NCBI RefSeq assembly: GCF_028596125.1
Contig: NZ_CP117229.1
Coordinates: 1,100,001-1,164,000, forward strand
Length of the DNA stretch: 64,000 nt
Source of the DNA: Listeria innocua
GTDB taxonomy: Bacteria; Bacillota; Bacilli; Lactobacillales; Listeriaceae
Direction: 5' to 3'
Under the pieces are notes generated by a model. It worked only from the letters and a program-made list of their open reading frames with translations. It had not been told where the DNA came from and ran no database searches. A program made the translations under genes and the position numbers. This document shows, piece by piece, positions 17,648 through 26,923 of this stretch. The stretch's first letter is position 1. Every line of letters starts with the position of its first letter.

Positions 17648-18206
17648 CGTATTTATTCGCGGAAAAGTTCCGATGACAAAAAGCGAAGTGAGAGCAATAA
17701 GTATTGATTTACTCGGATTAGATAATACAAGTAAAAAACTGCTAGATGTTGGCGCTGGAACTGGAAGCGTTGGACTTCAAGTAGCTTATAATTTTCCACA
17801 TATCAAAGTTACTGCAATTGAACGAAATAAAGATGCGGTGGACTTAATTAAACAAAACCAAGCCAAATTCGGCGTAGAAAATGTTGCAGTCATCGAAGCA
17901 TATGCACCAATCGAATTATCTCAGGAAGAGAAATTTGATGCCATTTTTATTGGTGGTAGTGGTGGGAATTTAACCGATATTATCGACTGGTCGTTGGTTC
18001 ATTTGAAACTAGGCGGTCGCTTGGTACTTAATTTTATTTTATTAGAAAATGCCTTACAAGCAATGAACCATTTAGAAAAATTACCAGTGAGTGAATTGAC
18101 AATGAAGCAAATTCAAGTTTCAAATTGGCATAAACTCGGAGCTGGACATTATTTTGAACCACAGAACCCAACCGTCATTATTGGCTGTAAAAAACTAGAG
18201 GAGTGA
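17637..18206 (+). CDS. cbiT: Cobalt-precorrin-6B C15-methyltransferase (decarboxylating) CbiT
   Basis: Class I methyltransferase of 189 aa that methylates C15 and decarboxylates the ring. The SAM motif is [16 protein letters not shown] (about residues 36-51), and [12 protein letters not shown] lies near 104-115. An upstream in-frame TTG (17631) exists, but the ATG at 17637 matches the usual start ([19 protein letters not shown]). It overlaps cbiE by 11 bases. CbiE and CbiT are fused as CobL in many bacteria, which supports the pairing. Confidence 0.93.
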   Translation: MKDDVFIRGKVPMTKSEVRAISIDLLGLDNTSKKLLDVGAGTGSVGLQVAYNFPHIKVTAIERNKDAVDLIKQNQAKFGVENVAVIEAYAPIELSQEEKFDAIFIGGSGGNLTDIIDWSLVHLKLGGRLVLNFILLENALQAMNHLEKLPVSELTMKQIQVSNWHKLGAGHYFEPQNPTVIIGCKKLEE

Positions 18207-18211
18207 AGAAA

Positions 18212-18961
18212 ATGGCAGAAGTACATTTCGTCGGAGCAGGACCAGGAGATAAAGAATTAATCACACTAAAAGGATACCAATTATTAAAAAACGCCGATGT
18301 TGTTATATACGCTGGCTCACTTGTAAATCCGGAATTGCTAGAATACTGTAAACCGGACTGCGAAATCCATAATAGTGCCAGTATGAATTTAATAGAAATT
18401 ATTGACTGTATGGAAGCGGGAGTAACAGCTGGAAAAGAAGTTGTTCGTCTGCAAACAGGAGACTTCTCTATTTACGGCTCGATCCGTGAACAAGTGGAGG
18501 AAATGAAAAAACGTTCGATTCCATTTACATGTACGCCAGGTGTAAGTTCATTTCTTGGCGCGGCTAGCAGTTTTGGTGTTGAATATACGGTTCCCGAAGT
18601 TAGCCAGAGTGTGATTATTACTCGAATGGCTGGAAGAACGCCGGTACCGTCACGTGAGTCACTCAGATCTTACGCAGCGCACCAAACGTCCATGGTTATT
18701 TTCTTATCTGTTCAAGGTATCAGAAAAGTAGTCTCAGAACTTATCAAAGGTGGCTATAAACCAGAAACCCCAGCAGCTGTTATTTATAAAGCAACTTGGG
18801 CAGAAGAGAAAAAAGTAACTGGTACGCTTCAAGACATCGCTGAAAAAGTGACAGAAGCAGGAATTACTAAAACGGCCCTAATAATGGTTGGTGATTTTCT
18901 CGGCGAAGAATTTTATTATTCTAAACTATATGATAAGGATTTCAAACATGAATACAGATAA
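18212..18961 (+). CDS. cbiF: Cobalt-precorrin-4 C11-methyltransferase CbiF
   Basis: Tetrapyrrole methylase of 249 aa with [18 protein letters not shown] at the start, [16 protein letters not shown] near 90-105 and [14 protein letters not shown] around 111-124. The ATG at 18212 has AGAGGAG 8 bases upstream; an earlier GTG (18203) lies within the binding site and was rejected. It overlaps cbiG by 14 bases. Confidence 0.94.
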   Translation: MAEVHFVGAGPGDKELITLKGYQLLKNADVVIYAGSLVNPELLEYCKPDCEIHNSASMNLIEIIDCMEAGVTAGKEVVRLQTGDFSIYGSIREQVEEMKKRSIPFTCTPGVSSFLGAASSFGVEYTVPEVSQSVIITRMAGRTPVPSRESLRSYAAHQTSMVIFLSVQGIRKVVSELIKGGYKPETPAAVIYKATWAEEKKVTGTLQDIAEKVTEAGITKTALIMVGDFLGEEFYYSKLYDKDFKHEYR

Positions 18962-19979
18962 AATTGCCATTATCGCAGTTACTGAACGAGGGCGCGATTT
19001 AGCAATTTCATTAACAAAAACATTACCAGGAACGGTCTTTGTCCCAGAAAAGCACCAGAATGAACAGACTGCAGTTTTAACGCCTAATTTTGGTACAGCA
19101 ATGCGTGAAATGTTCACGACGCATCAGGCATTAATTTGTATTATGGCAACAGGTATTGCGGTGCGGACGCTTGCTCCAGTCATTCAAGATAAACTATCGG
19201 ATCCGGCAGTAATTGTAATGGATGAATATGGTCAGTTTATTATTAGTTTACTCTCAGGACATGTTGGAGGAGCAAATGAGTTAACGGAGCAAATTGCTGC
19301 AATTACTGGTGGTGCCGCAGTAATTACAACCGCTACTGATCGTGCAAATGTGGCAGCAATTGATAATATCGCCAAAGAAATCGACGGATATTTACCCGAT
19401 TTTAAAGCGACGACTAAACGCATTAATGGCTTGCTCGCTGCTGGAAAAGAAGTCAGTTTGCACGTAGATGAGCCATTTGAAGTAGATTCACGAGGTTTTA
19501 CAAACAAAGAAATTAGTCCACAAATTTTCATTTCGACCAAATACAATTTACCAGATACAAAAATAGAAAGAATTCAGCTAGTACCAAGGAAGTTCGTGCT
19601 TGGTATTGGATGTCGAAAAGGCGTTTCAGCGGAAACAATGGAGGAAGTTTTCACCCATTTTTGTGAACAAGAAAACATACATCCGCGCGCTTTTCGTGAA
19701 ATCCATAGCATTACATTGAAAGCAGAAGAACCAGCCATTTTGCAATTAGCGAAAAAGTGGAACATTCATTTTATTGTTCATTCCGCAGAAGAATTACAAA
19801 CGGTAGCTGAAAAATATCCAACGTCAGAATTTGTTCTAAAAACCGTAAAAGTTGGAAATGTCGCTTTATCATCAGCAGATATTGGTAGTAATGGAAACGT
19901 CATTACGAAACGATTTGCCGAAAATGGCGTGACATTCGCAGCAGGAAAACTAATTAAAAATAATGAGGTGGCAAAATGA
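18948..19979 (+). CDS. cbiG: Cobalt-precorrin-5A hydrolase CbiG
   Basis: Opens the delta-lactone ring of cobalt-precorrin-5A and releases acetaldehyde. Length about 343 aa. N-terminal half with [19 protein letters not shown] and [13 protein letters not shown]-terminal domain with [14 protein letters not shown] and a late [19 protein letters not shown]. The ATG at 18948 follows AAGGAT within the end of cbiF; an earlier in-frame ATG adds residues read from cbiF and was rejected. The released acetaldehyde is also the eut pathway intermediate. Confidence 0.93.
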   Translation: MNTDKIAIIAVTERGRDLAISLTKTLPGTVFVPEKHQNEQTAVLTPNFGTAMREMFTTHQALICIMATGIAVRTLAPVIQDKLSDPAVIVMDEYGQFIISLLSGHVGGANELTEQIAAITGGAAVITTATDRANVAAIDNIAKEIDGYLPDFKATTKRINGLLAAGKEVSLHVDEPFEVDSRGFTNKEISPQIFISTKYNLPDTKIERIQLVPRKFVLGIGCRKGVSAETMEEVFTHFCEQENIHPRAFREIHSITLKAEEPAILQLAKKWNIHFIVHSAEELQTVAEKYPTSEFVLKTVKVGNVALSSADIGSNGNVITKRFAENGVTFAAGKLIKNNEVAK

Positions 19980-20701
19980 TTTATGTAATCGGAATTGGCC
20001 CAGGAGATAAACGATTAATGACAGGTGAAGCACTAGAAGCAATAGCGGACGCAGATGTAATCGTTGGCTATGTAACATATATCAAACTAATCAAAGAATT
20101 AATTAAAGATAAAGAAGTAGTGAAAACGGGGATGCGCCGTGAAATCGATCGCTGCCAGGAAGCTGTAAATATCGCATTAACAGGAAAAAAAGTAGCCGTC
20201 GTTTCAAGCGGAGATGCTGGTATATACGGAATGGCTGGATTGGTTTTAGAACTAGCCGAAAAAAGCAACCCAGAGCTAGAAGTTAAAGTAATCCCAGGAA
20301 TTACAGCTAGTATAGGGGCAGCAGCCGTTCTCGGGGCGCCAATTATGCACGATTTTTGCCATATTAGCTTAAGTGATTTAATGACACCATGGGAAGTAAT
20401 CGAAAAACGTTTAACACATGCTGCGATGGCCGATTTCGTTGTCTGTTTTTACAACCCGAGAAGTAAAGGTCGCGCCAATCATTTAGCCAATGCTTTTCAA
20501 AAGATGATGGAACACAAATCACCAAAGACTGTCGTTGGAATTGTTAAAGATGTCGGTCGAAAAGAAGAACGAAAAATCATTACGACAATGGAAGATATTG
20601 ACTATGAGTTAGTGGATATGACAACGATGGTTATTGTCGGTAACAAAGAAACATACGTAAAAAACGGCAAAATGATTACACCTAGAGGATACTCTTTATG
20701 A
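19976..20701 (+). CDS. cbiH: Cobalt-precorrin-3 C17-methyltransferase CbiH
   Basis: Tetrapyrrole methylase that methylates C17 with ring contraction. 241 aa, opening [20 protein letters not shown], with VVSSGDAGIYGMAGLVLE at about 77-94 and FVVCFYNPRSKGR near 155-167. It overlaps cbiG (ATGA) and cbiJ (ATGA). Confidence 0.94.
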   Translation: MIYVIGIGPGDKRLMTGEALEAIADADVIVGYVTYIKLIKELIKDKEVVKTGMRREIDRCQEAVNIALTGKKVAVVSSGDAGIYGMAGLVLELAEKSNPELEVKVIPGITASIGAAAVLGAPIMHDFCHISLSDLMTPWEVIEKRLTHAAMADFVVCFYNPRSKGRANHLANAFQKMMEHKSPKTVVGIVKDVGRKEERKIITTMEDIDYELVDMTTMVIVGNKETYVKNGKMITPRGYSL

Positions 20702-21450
20702 TTTTTGTGCTTGGAGGAACTTCTGATAGCTTGTTAATTAGTGACTGGCTAACGGAAACAAAACGACCATTTATTCTTTCAGTAGCAACAGATTACGGTG
20801 AAACTTTAGCTAAGCAACATGCAGAAAAAGTATTTTGCGGTCGATTAGCCAAAGAAGCAATGCTCGCAAAATGGCAGTTAGAGCAAATCAAGCTTGTTAT
20901 TGATGCCACTCATCCCTTTGCAACCATCGTTTCTGAAACGGCCATGGAAGCATGCAAAGAAGCGGGCATTCCATACATCCGCTTTGAGCGAACAAGCGAA
21001 CAAACCGATAATACTTATTTAGTAGATGATATTAACGAAGCATGTAAAGTTGCTGCAAAACTTGGTCAACGAATTTTTCTTACAACAGGTAGTAAAAATT
21101 TACCTGAATTTGTGGCAGGGCTGAAACAACAACATATTATCGCTCGTATTTTGCCAGTGTCTGATGTGATTCGTTCAGCAGAAGAACTTGGGCTCGTTGC
21201 CGACCAAATAATTGGCATGAAAGGTCCGTTCACTAAAGAAGCCAACCGCACACAGCTAGAAATGACACAAGCGGACGTATTAATTACTAAAGAAAGTGGA
21301 AAACAAGGCGGATTTCAAGAAAAACTCACGGCAGCAGCAGAATTAAATATTCCTGTTATCGTTATTCGCCGAAAAAAATTAAATTATCCAATCGAAATAA
21401 ATCATTTAACCGAACTACCAGAAATTTTAACTCAATTGGAGGTCTACTAA
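20698..21450 (+). CDS. cbiJ: Cobalt-precorrin-6A reductase CbiJ
   Basis: NAD(P)H-dependent reduction of the macrocycle. 250 aa. Family features are MIFVLGGTSDSLLISDWL at the start, VIDATHPFATIVSETAMEAC near 64-83, IPYIRFER, and MKGPFTKEANRTQLE towards the end. It overlaps cbiH by four bases and meets the cobA-hemD fusion at its stop codon. Confidence 0.93.
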   Translation: MIFVLGGTSDSLLISDWLTETKRPFILSVATDYGETLAKQHAEKVFCGRLAKEAMLAKWQLEQIKLVIDATHPFATIVSETAMEACKEAGIPYIRFERTSEQTDNTYLVDDINEACKVAAKLGQRIFLTTGSKNLPEFVAGLKQQHIIARILPVSDVIRSAEELGLVADQIIGMKGPFTKEANRTQLEMTQADVLITKESGKQGGFQEKLTAAAELNIPVIVIRRKKLNYPIEINHLTELPEILTQLEVY

Positions 21451-22931
21451 TGGGAAAAGTCATGTTAATTGGCGCAGGTCCTGGTGATGCACAACTTCTA
21501 ACAGTAAAAGGATTAGCCGCACTTCAAAAAGCGGATGTTATAGTCTATGATCGCCTCGTTGAACCAGCGATGCTCCAAGAACGAAAAGCTAGTTGTAAAC
21601 TAATTTATGTCGGAAAAGAACCACTTCATCATCCAATCCCGCAAGATGAAATCGAACAAATTCTTGTAAGAGAAGCAGCAACAAATGAGCTAGTTGTTCG
21701 TTTAAAAGCGGGTGATCCGTACGTATTTGGGCGCGGCGGCGAGGAAGGCGAAACACTTCATAAAGCAGGTATTCCTTTTGAAGTCATCCCAGGAATTACT
21801 TCAGCTATTGGCGGGCTTGCTTATGCGGGAATTCCGGTCACGCACCGTGATTTTGCTTCTAGTTTTCATGTGATTACAGGTCACTTGAAAAAAAGGCGCG
21901 ATCCACTAGATTGGGAAGCACTTGCAAGACTCGAAGGAACCCTTGTTTTTCTGATGGGAATGACAAACTTACCTAACATTTGCGCCAATCTACTAGCAAA
22001 TGGACAAAAACCGGAGACAGGCGTGGCAATTGTACAGTGGGCATCGCGTGGTAAGCAATTAACCGTTACAGGAACTTTGCAAACAATCGAACAAAAAGTA
22101 GCAGAATCTGGTATTTCATCTCCTGCGCTTATCGTAGTTGGTGATGTAGTGAGCTTACGTCCACAGCTTAACTTTTTTGAAGAAATGCCACTTTTCCATA
22201 CAAAAGTATTACTTCCAAGAGCACGCGCAGGTAAAAGTATGCTCGCTGAAAAAATTCGCGATTTAGGCGGAGAAGTAACGATGTATCCAAATATTCAAGT
22301 GCTGGATATTCTGCCAACGAAAACAAAAGCAGAATTATGTGAAACTAGCGAACTTCTTTTCACTTCAAAAGAGGCTGTAGAGCGCTTTTTCGATTATCTA
22401 GCAACACTTGAGTTGGATATTCGTTCCCTAAAAAATACCCATCTTACCGCTATCGGAAAACAAACGAAAGAAGCATTTAGTGAAAAAGGAATCATTCCAG
22501 ATAGTTTTATTAAAAGACGGAGCACAGAACTAATTTTAGAGCATATAGCTCGTTTTCAAAAAAATGCTAGCAACTTAATTATCGGTAGTGTTGTTGATAC
22601 AGCAGAGGTTAGTGCTATCTTATCTGAAGTGAAAACAACCGAAATGATGCCATTGTACGATATGCGTCCAGTGACAGAGCGCCCATTTGACCTCGAAAGT
22701 TTTGAACAAATATGCTTTTCCAGTTCTCGTTCAGTCCAAAATCTACTCGATGTACTAACAACCGAAGAAAAAGCGATTTTACAAACGAAAACGATTCTCT
22801 CGATAGGAAGATTCACGAGCGCAACCTTGCAGTCATTTGGCATTAATGAATTTGAAGAAGCTGAGAATGCTACACCAGAGAGCTTAATTGAACTAATTCA
22901 AAAAACAAAATTAGAAGGAGTACCACAATGA
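21450..22931 (+). CDS. cobA-hemD: Fused uroporphyrinogen-III C-methyltransferase / uroporphyrinogen-III synthase
   Basis: 493 aa, two enzymes in one chain. Residues 1-240 are the SUMT methylase making precorrin-2 (VMLIGAGPGDAQLLTVKG, VVRLKAGDPYVFGRGGEEGE, then VIPGITSAIGG). Residues about 250-490 are a HemD-type synthase (KVLLPRARAGKSMLAEKIRD, LFTSKEAVERFFDYL, then CFSSSRSVQNLL). The fusion channels uroporphyrinogen III into B12 rather than heme. It starts on the ATG that overlaps the cbiJ stop and overlaps cbiK at its end. Confidence 0.94.
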   Translation: MGKVMLIGAGPGDAQLLTVKGLAALQKADVIVYDRLVEPAMLQERKASCKLIYVGKEPLHHPIPQDEIEQILVREAATNELVVRLKAGDPYVFGRGGEEGETLHKAGIPFEVIPGITSAIGGLAYAGIPVTHRDFASSFHVITGHLKKRRDPLDWEALARLEGTLVFLMGMTNLPNICANLLANGQKPETGVAIVQWASRGKQLTVTGTLQTIEQKVAESGISSPALIVVGDVVSLRPQLNFFEEMPLFHTKVLLPRARAGKSMLAEKIRDLGGEVTMYPNIQVLDILPTKTKAELCETSELLFTSKEAVERFFDYLATLELDIRSLKNTHLTAIGKQTKEAFSEKGIIPDSFIKRRSTELILEHIARFQKNASNLIIGSVVDTAEVSAILSEVKTTEMMPLYDMRPVTERPFDLESFEQICFSSSRSVQNLLDVLTTEEKAILQTKTILSIGRFTSATLQSFGINEFEEAENATPESLIELIQKTKLEGVPQ

Positions 22932-23713
22932 AAAAAGCCATATTAGTCGTTAGTTTTGGCACTAGTTATCCAGAAACCAGAGAAAAAACCATTGAAGCTT
23001 GTGAAAAAAGAGTGGCCCAAGAATTTCCTGAGTACACTGTATTTCGTGCTTTTACATCCAACAAAATTATTAAAAAACTAAAAACCCGTGATAACATGCA
23101 CATTAACACACCAAGTCAGGCTTTAAACCAGCTAAAAGAACTAGGTTACAAAGAAGTCATTATTCAATCTCTACATATTATTAATGGCGGTGAATTTGAA
23201 AAAATTACAGCTCAAGTGGAAAAATTTAAAGCGGATTTTGATTCAATCATCATTAGTCAACCATTACTTGATTCAAAAGAAGATTACGAAAAAGCCATTG
23301 AAGCCATTCGCCACCAAATGCCTCCTTTGAAAGAAAATGAAGCATTGATTCTGATGGGCCACGGCTCCAAACACCATGCTTTCAGCGCATATGCTTGCTT
23401 AGACCACATGCTTTTAAACGAACCGATTTATCTTTGTGCCGTAGAAAGTTATCCCGGCCTTGATCAAGTGATTGAACGATTAAAACAGGCAAAGATCAAA
23501 AAAGCCCATTTGATGCCGTTCATGCTTGTTGCAGGAGATCATGCCACAAATGATATGGCTTCAGATGACGAAGATTCTTGGAAGAGCATATTGGAGCAAG
23601 CTGGTATTGAAACTGAGTGCCACTTGCAAGGGCTAGGCGAAAACCCACTTATTCAAGCTCAATTTATCGATCATATCAAAGTAGCAACAGAAAGGGTGAA
23701 CACGCGTGGCTAA
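22928..23713 (+). CDS. cbiK: Sirohydrochlorin cobaltochelatase CbiK
   Basis: Inserts cobalt early in the anaerobic pathway. 261 aa, the length of CbiK rather than the short CbiX. The N-terminus is AILVVSFGTSYPETREKTIE; the metal-binding histidine region is ILMGHGSKHHAFSAYA (about 140-155), and MLVAGDHATNDMA supplies the second histidine (about 200-212). There is no signal peptide, so it is cytoplasmic. It overlaps both neighbours. Confidence 0.94.
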   Translation: MKKAILVVSFGTSYPETREKTIEACEKRVAQEFPEYTVFRAFTSNKIIKKLKTRDNMHINTPSQALNQLKELGYKEVIIQSLHIINGGEFEKITAQVEKFKADFDSIIISQPLLDSKEDYEKAIEAIRHQMPPLKENEALILMGHGSKHHAFSAYACLDHMLLNEPIYLCAVESYPGLDQVIERLKQAKIKKAHLMPFMLVAGDHATNDMASDDEDSWKSILEQAGIETECHLQGLGENPLIQAQFIDHIKVATERVNTRG

Positions 23714-24416
23714 ATTTTACGGCATTGGCACAGGTCCAGGTGACAGCAAGCTAGTTACGATGGAAGCTGCTGATAGACTGGGGAAATTAGCGATTCTCTA
23801 TACTCCCCAATCTAAAAAAGGTGGAGAAAGTTTAGCAAAAAAAATCGTTAACCCATATTTAAAAAACACGCTTATCATCAAAGAACGTCATTTTCCAATG
23901 AGTTACAACAAAACAGAGAAAATGCAAGCTTGGAAAGAAATTGCTGAAGAAATCAAAACAGATGTTCAAAACGGACATGATGTTGGTTTCATTACCCTTG
24001 GCGATCCAATGGTCTATAGCACTTATAGTTATTTGCTAGAACTTTTAAAAGGTGAAATTGAAACAGTTACACTCGCAGGGATTTCATCATTTTCAAATAT
24101 CGCCTCTAAATTAGAACTGCCTCTTGTAATGGACGAGGATAGTTTTGCTGTAATCCCTGTAACAGCAGGAGCTGAAAAAATCGAACAAGCGCTCACATTA
24201 TTTGACACTATTGTCTTAATGAAAGCAGCAAGCAATTTACCCCTTCTTACGACATTACTAAAAAAACTGAATTTGCTTGATGCAGCTGTTGTAGTAAGTG
24301 ATGTTGCCATGGCGACTGAAAAAATCACTTACGGCATGGGCGAGATAAATCCAGAAGAAAAAATGTCATATTTTACTACGATTATCGTGAAAAAAAGAAG
24401 GGAGCAATATAAATGA
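23706..24416 (+). CDS. cbiL: Cobalt-precorrin-2 C20-methyltransferase CbiL
   Basis: Tetrapyrrole methylase of 236 aa, opening FYGIGTGPGDSKLVTMEAAD, with GFITLGDPMVYSTYSYLLE near 97-115 and AGISSFSNIASKLELPL following. The GTG start overlaps cbiK by 8 bases. All methylases needed for the anaerobic corrin ring (CbiL, H, F, D, E, T) are therefore present in this operon. Confidence 0.94.
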   Translation: MAKFYGIGTGPGDSKLVTMEAADRLGKLAILYTPQSKKGGESLAKKIVNPYLKNTLIIKERHFPMSYNKTEKMQAWKEIAEEIKTDVQNGHDVGFITLGDPMVYSTYSYLLELLKGEIETVTLAGISSFSNIASKLELPLVMDEDSFAVIPVTAGAEKIEQALTLFDTIVLMKAASNLPLLTTLLKKLNLLDAAVVVSDVAMATEKITYGMGEINPEEKMSYFTTIIVKKRREQYK

Positions 24417-25147
24417 AAAAATTATGGAAGTTTCTACCATTTGTTTTAATCGGCGTTATTTATTTTACTTTAACGAACCCAGAATCCGCACATGCAATGC
24501 ATATCATGGAGGGCTTTTTACCCGTTAAATGGGCAGTCTTTTGGCTAATTGTCTTTATCCCATTCCTTGTACTTGGTTTAATTCGTATTCGTAAATTAAT
24601 CGCTTTAGATAAAAATAATAAATTACTGTTGGCATTATGTGCAGCCTTTATCTTTGTTCTTTCTGCACTTAAAATCCCGTCCGTTACAGGATCTTGTTCT
24701 CATCCGACAGGTGTTGGACTTGCAACGGTTATGTTCGGACCGCTCGTTGTCAGTGTTCTTGGCGTGATTGTCTTACTTTTCCAAGCGCTACTTCTTGCAC
24801 ACGGCGGTATTACTACTCTTGGTGCAAACGCAATGTCGATGGCTGTTATCGGTCCAATGGTTGGTTTTGTCGTCTATAAACTAGCTCGTAAACTAAACTG
24901 TAATAAAAGTGTTTCGATTTTCTTATGTGCAATGACAGCTGACCTGGCAACCTACTTAACCACCAGCGTCCAGCTCGGAGTCGTTTTCCCAGATCCAGCA
25001 TCAGGCATGATGGCTTCTATTCTAAAATTCATGGCAATTTTCTGTGTCACTCAAGTTCCAATCGCGATTGCAGAAGGCTTACTCACTGTAGTTATGTACA
25101 ATCTTATTAGCAAAAATTTACCAGAAAAGGTGGCACAATTACGATGA
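24413..25147 (+). CDS. cbiM: Cobalt ECF transporter substrate-binding protein CbiM
   Basis: Cobalt-binding S component. 244 aa with an N-terminal signal segment ending ESAHA-MHIMEGFLP. Removal of the leader leaves the MHIMEG N-terminus whose histidine binds the metal in this family. Six to seven membrane segments follow, with SVTGSCSHPTGVGL around residue 86-99. It overlaps cbiL (ATGA) and cbiN. Confidence 0.95.
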   Translation: MKKLWKFLPFVLIGVIYFTLTNPESAHAMHIMEGFLPVKWAVFWLIVFIPFLVLGLIRIRKLIALDKNNKLLLALCAAFIFVLSALKIPSVTGSCSHPTGVGLATVMFGPLVVSVLGVIVLLFQALLLAHGGITTLGANAMSMAVIGPMVGFVVYKLARKLNCNKSVSIFLCAMTADLATYLTTSVQLGVVFPDPASGMMASILKFMAIFCVTQVPIAIAEGLLTVVMYNLISKNLPEKVAQLR

Positions 25148-25440
25148 AAAAAATCAATATTAATATCATTTTAATTTTATTAGTAGTTTTGTTAATGGTG
25201 AGCCCGTTTTTCTTCAATAAAACAGGTGAGTACGGGGGATCAGACGGAGAAGCTGAAGCAGAAATCACTAAAATCGATCCAAGCTATGAACCGTGGTTTG
25301 AACCTCTTTATGAACCAAAAAGTGGCGAAATTGAAAGCTTATTATTTACCCTGCAAGGTTGCATCGGAACAGGAATCATTGCGTATGTCATTGGTGTAAG
25401 TCGTGGCAAGCGGAAAGCTGAGAACGATGTTAACCATTGA
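25144..25440 (+). CDS. cbiN: Cobalt transporter auxiliary protein CbiN
   Basis: 98 aa protein with one membrane segment at each end and a short extracytoplasmic part between them (YEPWFEPLYEPKSGEIESLL), the normal CbiN layout. It helps load cobalt on CbiM. It overlaps cbiM by four bases and cbiQ by 14. Confidence 0.93.
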   Translation: MKKININIILILLVVLLMVSPFFFNKTGEYGGSDGEAEAEITKIDPSYEPWFEPLYEPKSGEIESLLFTLQGCIGTGIIAYVIGVSRGKRKAENDVNH

Positions 25441-26104
25441 TAAATATGCTTATCAAAACCGGTGGATAGCTTTTTCGCCATCATTAAAAGCATTATTTTA
25501 TGTCGCGATTCTAATACTCGCGCTAACTGGCCCTGTGCTCGTACAAGCGATACTATTTTTATGCATGGTGCCACTGACGCTTTATGTTGTTAAAATCCAC
25601 TTTAAACAATATTTGAAATGGCTCCTTTTACCATTTTCATTTCTACTATTTAGTTTGCTTTCGATTCTTATTTCAATTTCAAAAGATCCAAGTAGTTTTC
25701 TTGCTTCAATCTCTATTGGAAGTTTTTATCTTGGTATTTCTGATGTGACGATAACGACAGCAACTCAAGTTTTTTTTCGGAGTATTGCTTGCTTAGCGGC
25801 AACATACTTTTTCGTCTTAACCGTTCCCGTGGTACAATTAACGAAAGTGATGAAGCAAATTTTTATTCCAAAAGTGCTTATTGAACTAACGATTTTAATT
25901 TATCGGTTCATCTTTATTTTCTTAGAAGAAGCGGCGGCGATTCGAAAAGCGCAGAGCCTACGTTTCGGTTACCACGGCATAAAAAATAGCTATCGTTCAT
26001 TTGGAATGCTCGTAAATACTTTATTTAATCGCGTAATGAAAAGATATAATGAAATGGTTATAACACTTGATGTGAAGCTATATCAAGGAGAATTTCATAT
26101 CTAG
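25427..26104 (+). CDS. cbiQ: Cobalt ECF transporter transmembrane protein CbiQ
   Basis: T component coupling CbiM to the ATPase. About 225 aa with four to five membrane helices and two cytoplasmic coupling motifs with the Ala-Arg-Gly-like pattern (EEAAAIRKAQSLRFGYHG near the C-terminus). The ATG at 25427 gives MLTIDKYAYQNRWIAFSPSL; the longer frame from 25403 lacks conservation and lies within cbiN. Confidence 0.92.
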   Translation: MLTIDKYAYQNRWIAFSPSLKALFYVAILILALTGPVLVQAILFLCMVPLTLYVVKIHFKQYLKWLLLPFSFLLFSLLSILISISKDPSSFLASISIGSFYLGISDVTITTATQVFFRSIACLAATYFFVLTVPVVQLTKVMKQIFIPKVLIELTILIYRFIFIFLEEAAAIRKAQSLRFGYHGIKNSYRSFGMLVNTLFNRVMKRYNEMVITLDVKLYQGEFHI

Positions 26105-26116
26105 GAGGAAGCCAAT

Positions 26117-26923
26117 TTGCTTAAAACAGAACATATTTCATTCCAATACGAAGATGGCAAACAAGCCTTAACGGATGTTTCAATCGATTTAGATAAAGGC
26201 AATATTATTGGCCTTATTGGTGCGAATGGCTCCGGGAAATCGACCCTTTTTATGCAGCTTTTAGGCATTAATAGGCCAACTTCAGGGACAGTTTATTTTG
26301 AAGGAAAACCACTTGCTTACAATAAAAAAGCCTTATTTGCATTGCGAAAAAAAGTAAGTATTGTTTTCCAAGACCCCGACCAACAAATTTTCTATTCCAA
26401 TGTACGTGATGACGTGGCTTTTGCACTTAGAAACCTAGGTATTAGTGAAAAGGAAGTGGAGTCACGAGTAACAAATGTACTAGAAACAGTTGGTGCGACA
26501 GAATTTCAACATAAACCTGTCCAATACTTAAGTTATGGTCAAAAAAAACGTGTCGCTATTGCCGGAGCGCTTGTTCTTGATACAGATTGGTTGCTGCTTG
26601 ATGAACCAACTGCAGGACTTGATCCGATTGGTAAAAAAATTATGATGGAAATTATCGAACGTCTTGCAAAACAAGGAAAAAAGATTCTCATTTCAAGTCA
26701 TGACATCGATTTGATTTATGAGATTTGCGATTATGTCTATATGTTAAAAGACGGAACAGTTTTAACAAGCGGGGAGACGAGCGAGGTTTTCTTAGAGAAA
26801 AGTCATATCGAACAAGCAGGGTTAGTACAGCCGTGGCTAATCAAATTACACCAACAAGCTGGCTACCCACTTTTCAAAAAAGAAGCCGATTTTTTCGCAC
26901 ATACGGGGAAGGTGATTAATTAA
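26117..26923 (+). CDS. cbiO: Cobalt ECF transporter ATP-binding protein CbiO
   Basis: ABC ATPase of 268 aa: Walker [10 protein letters not shown] (about 36-44), Q-loop [13 protein letters not shown], signature [15 protein letters not shown] (about 138-152), Walker [14 protein letters not shown] and switch histidine in ISSHDIDLI. The start is TTG at 26117 behind AGGAGG. It drives CbiMNQ and meets cbiP at the stop. Confidence 0.95.
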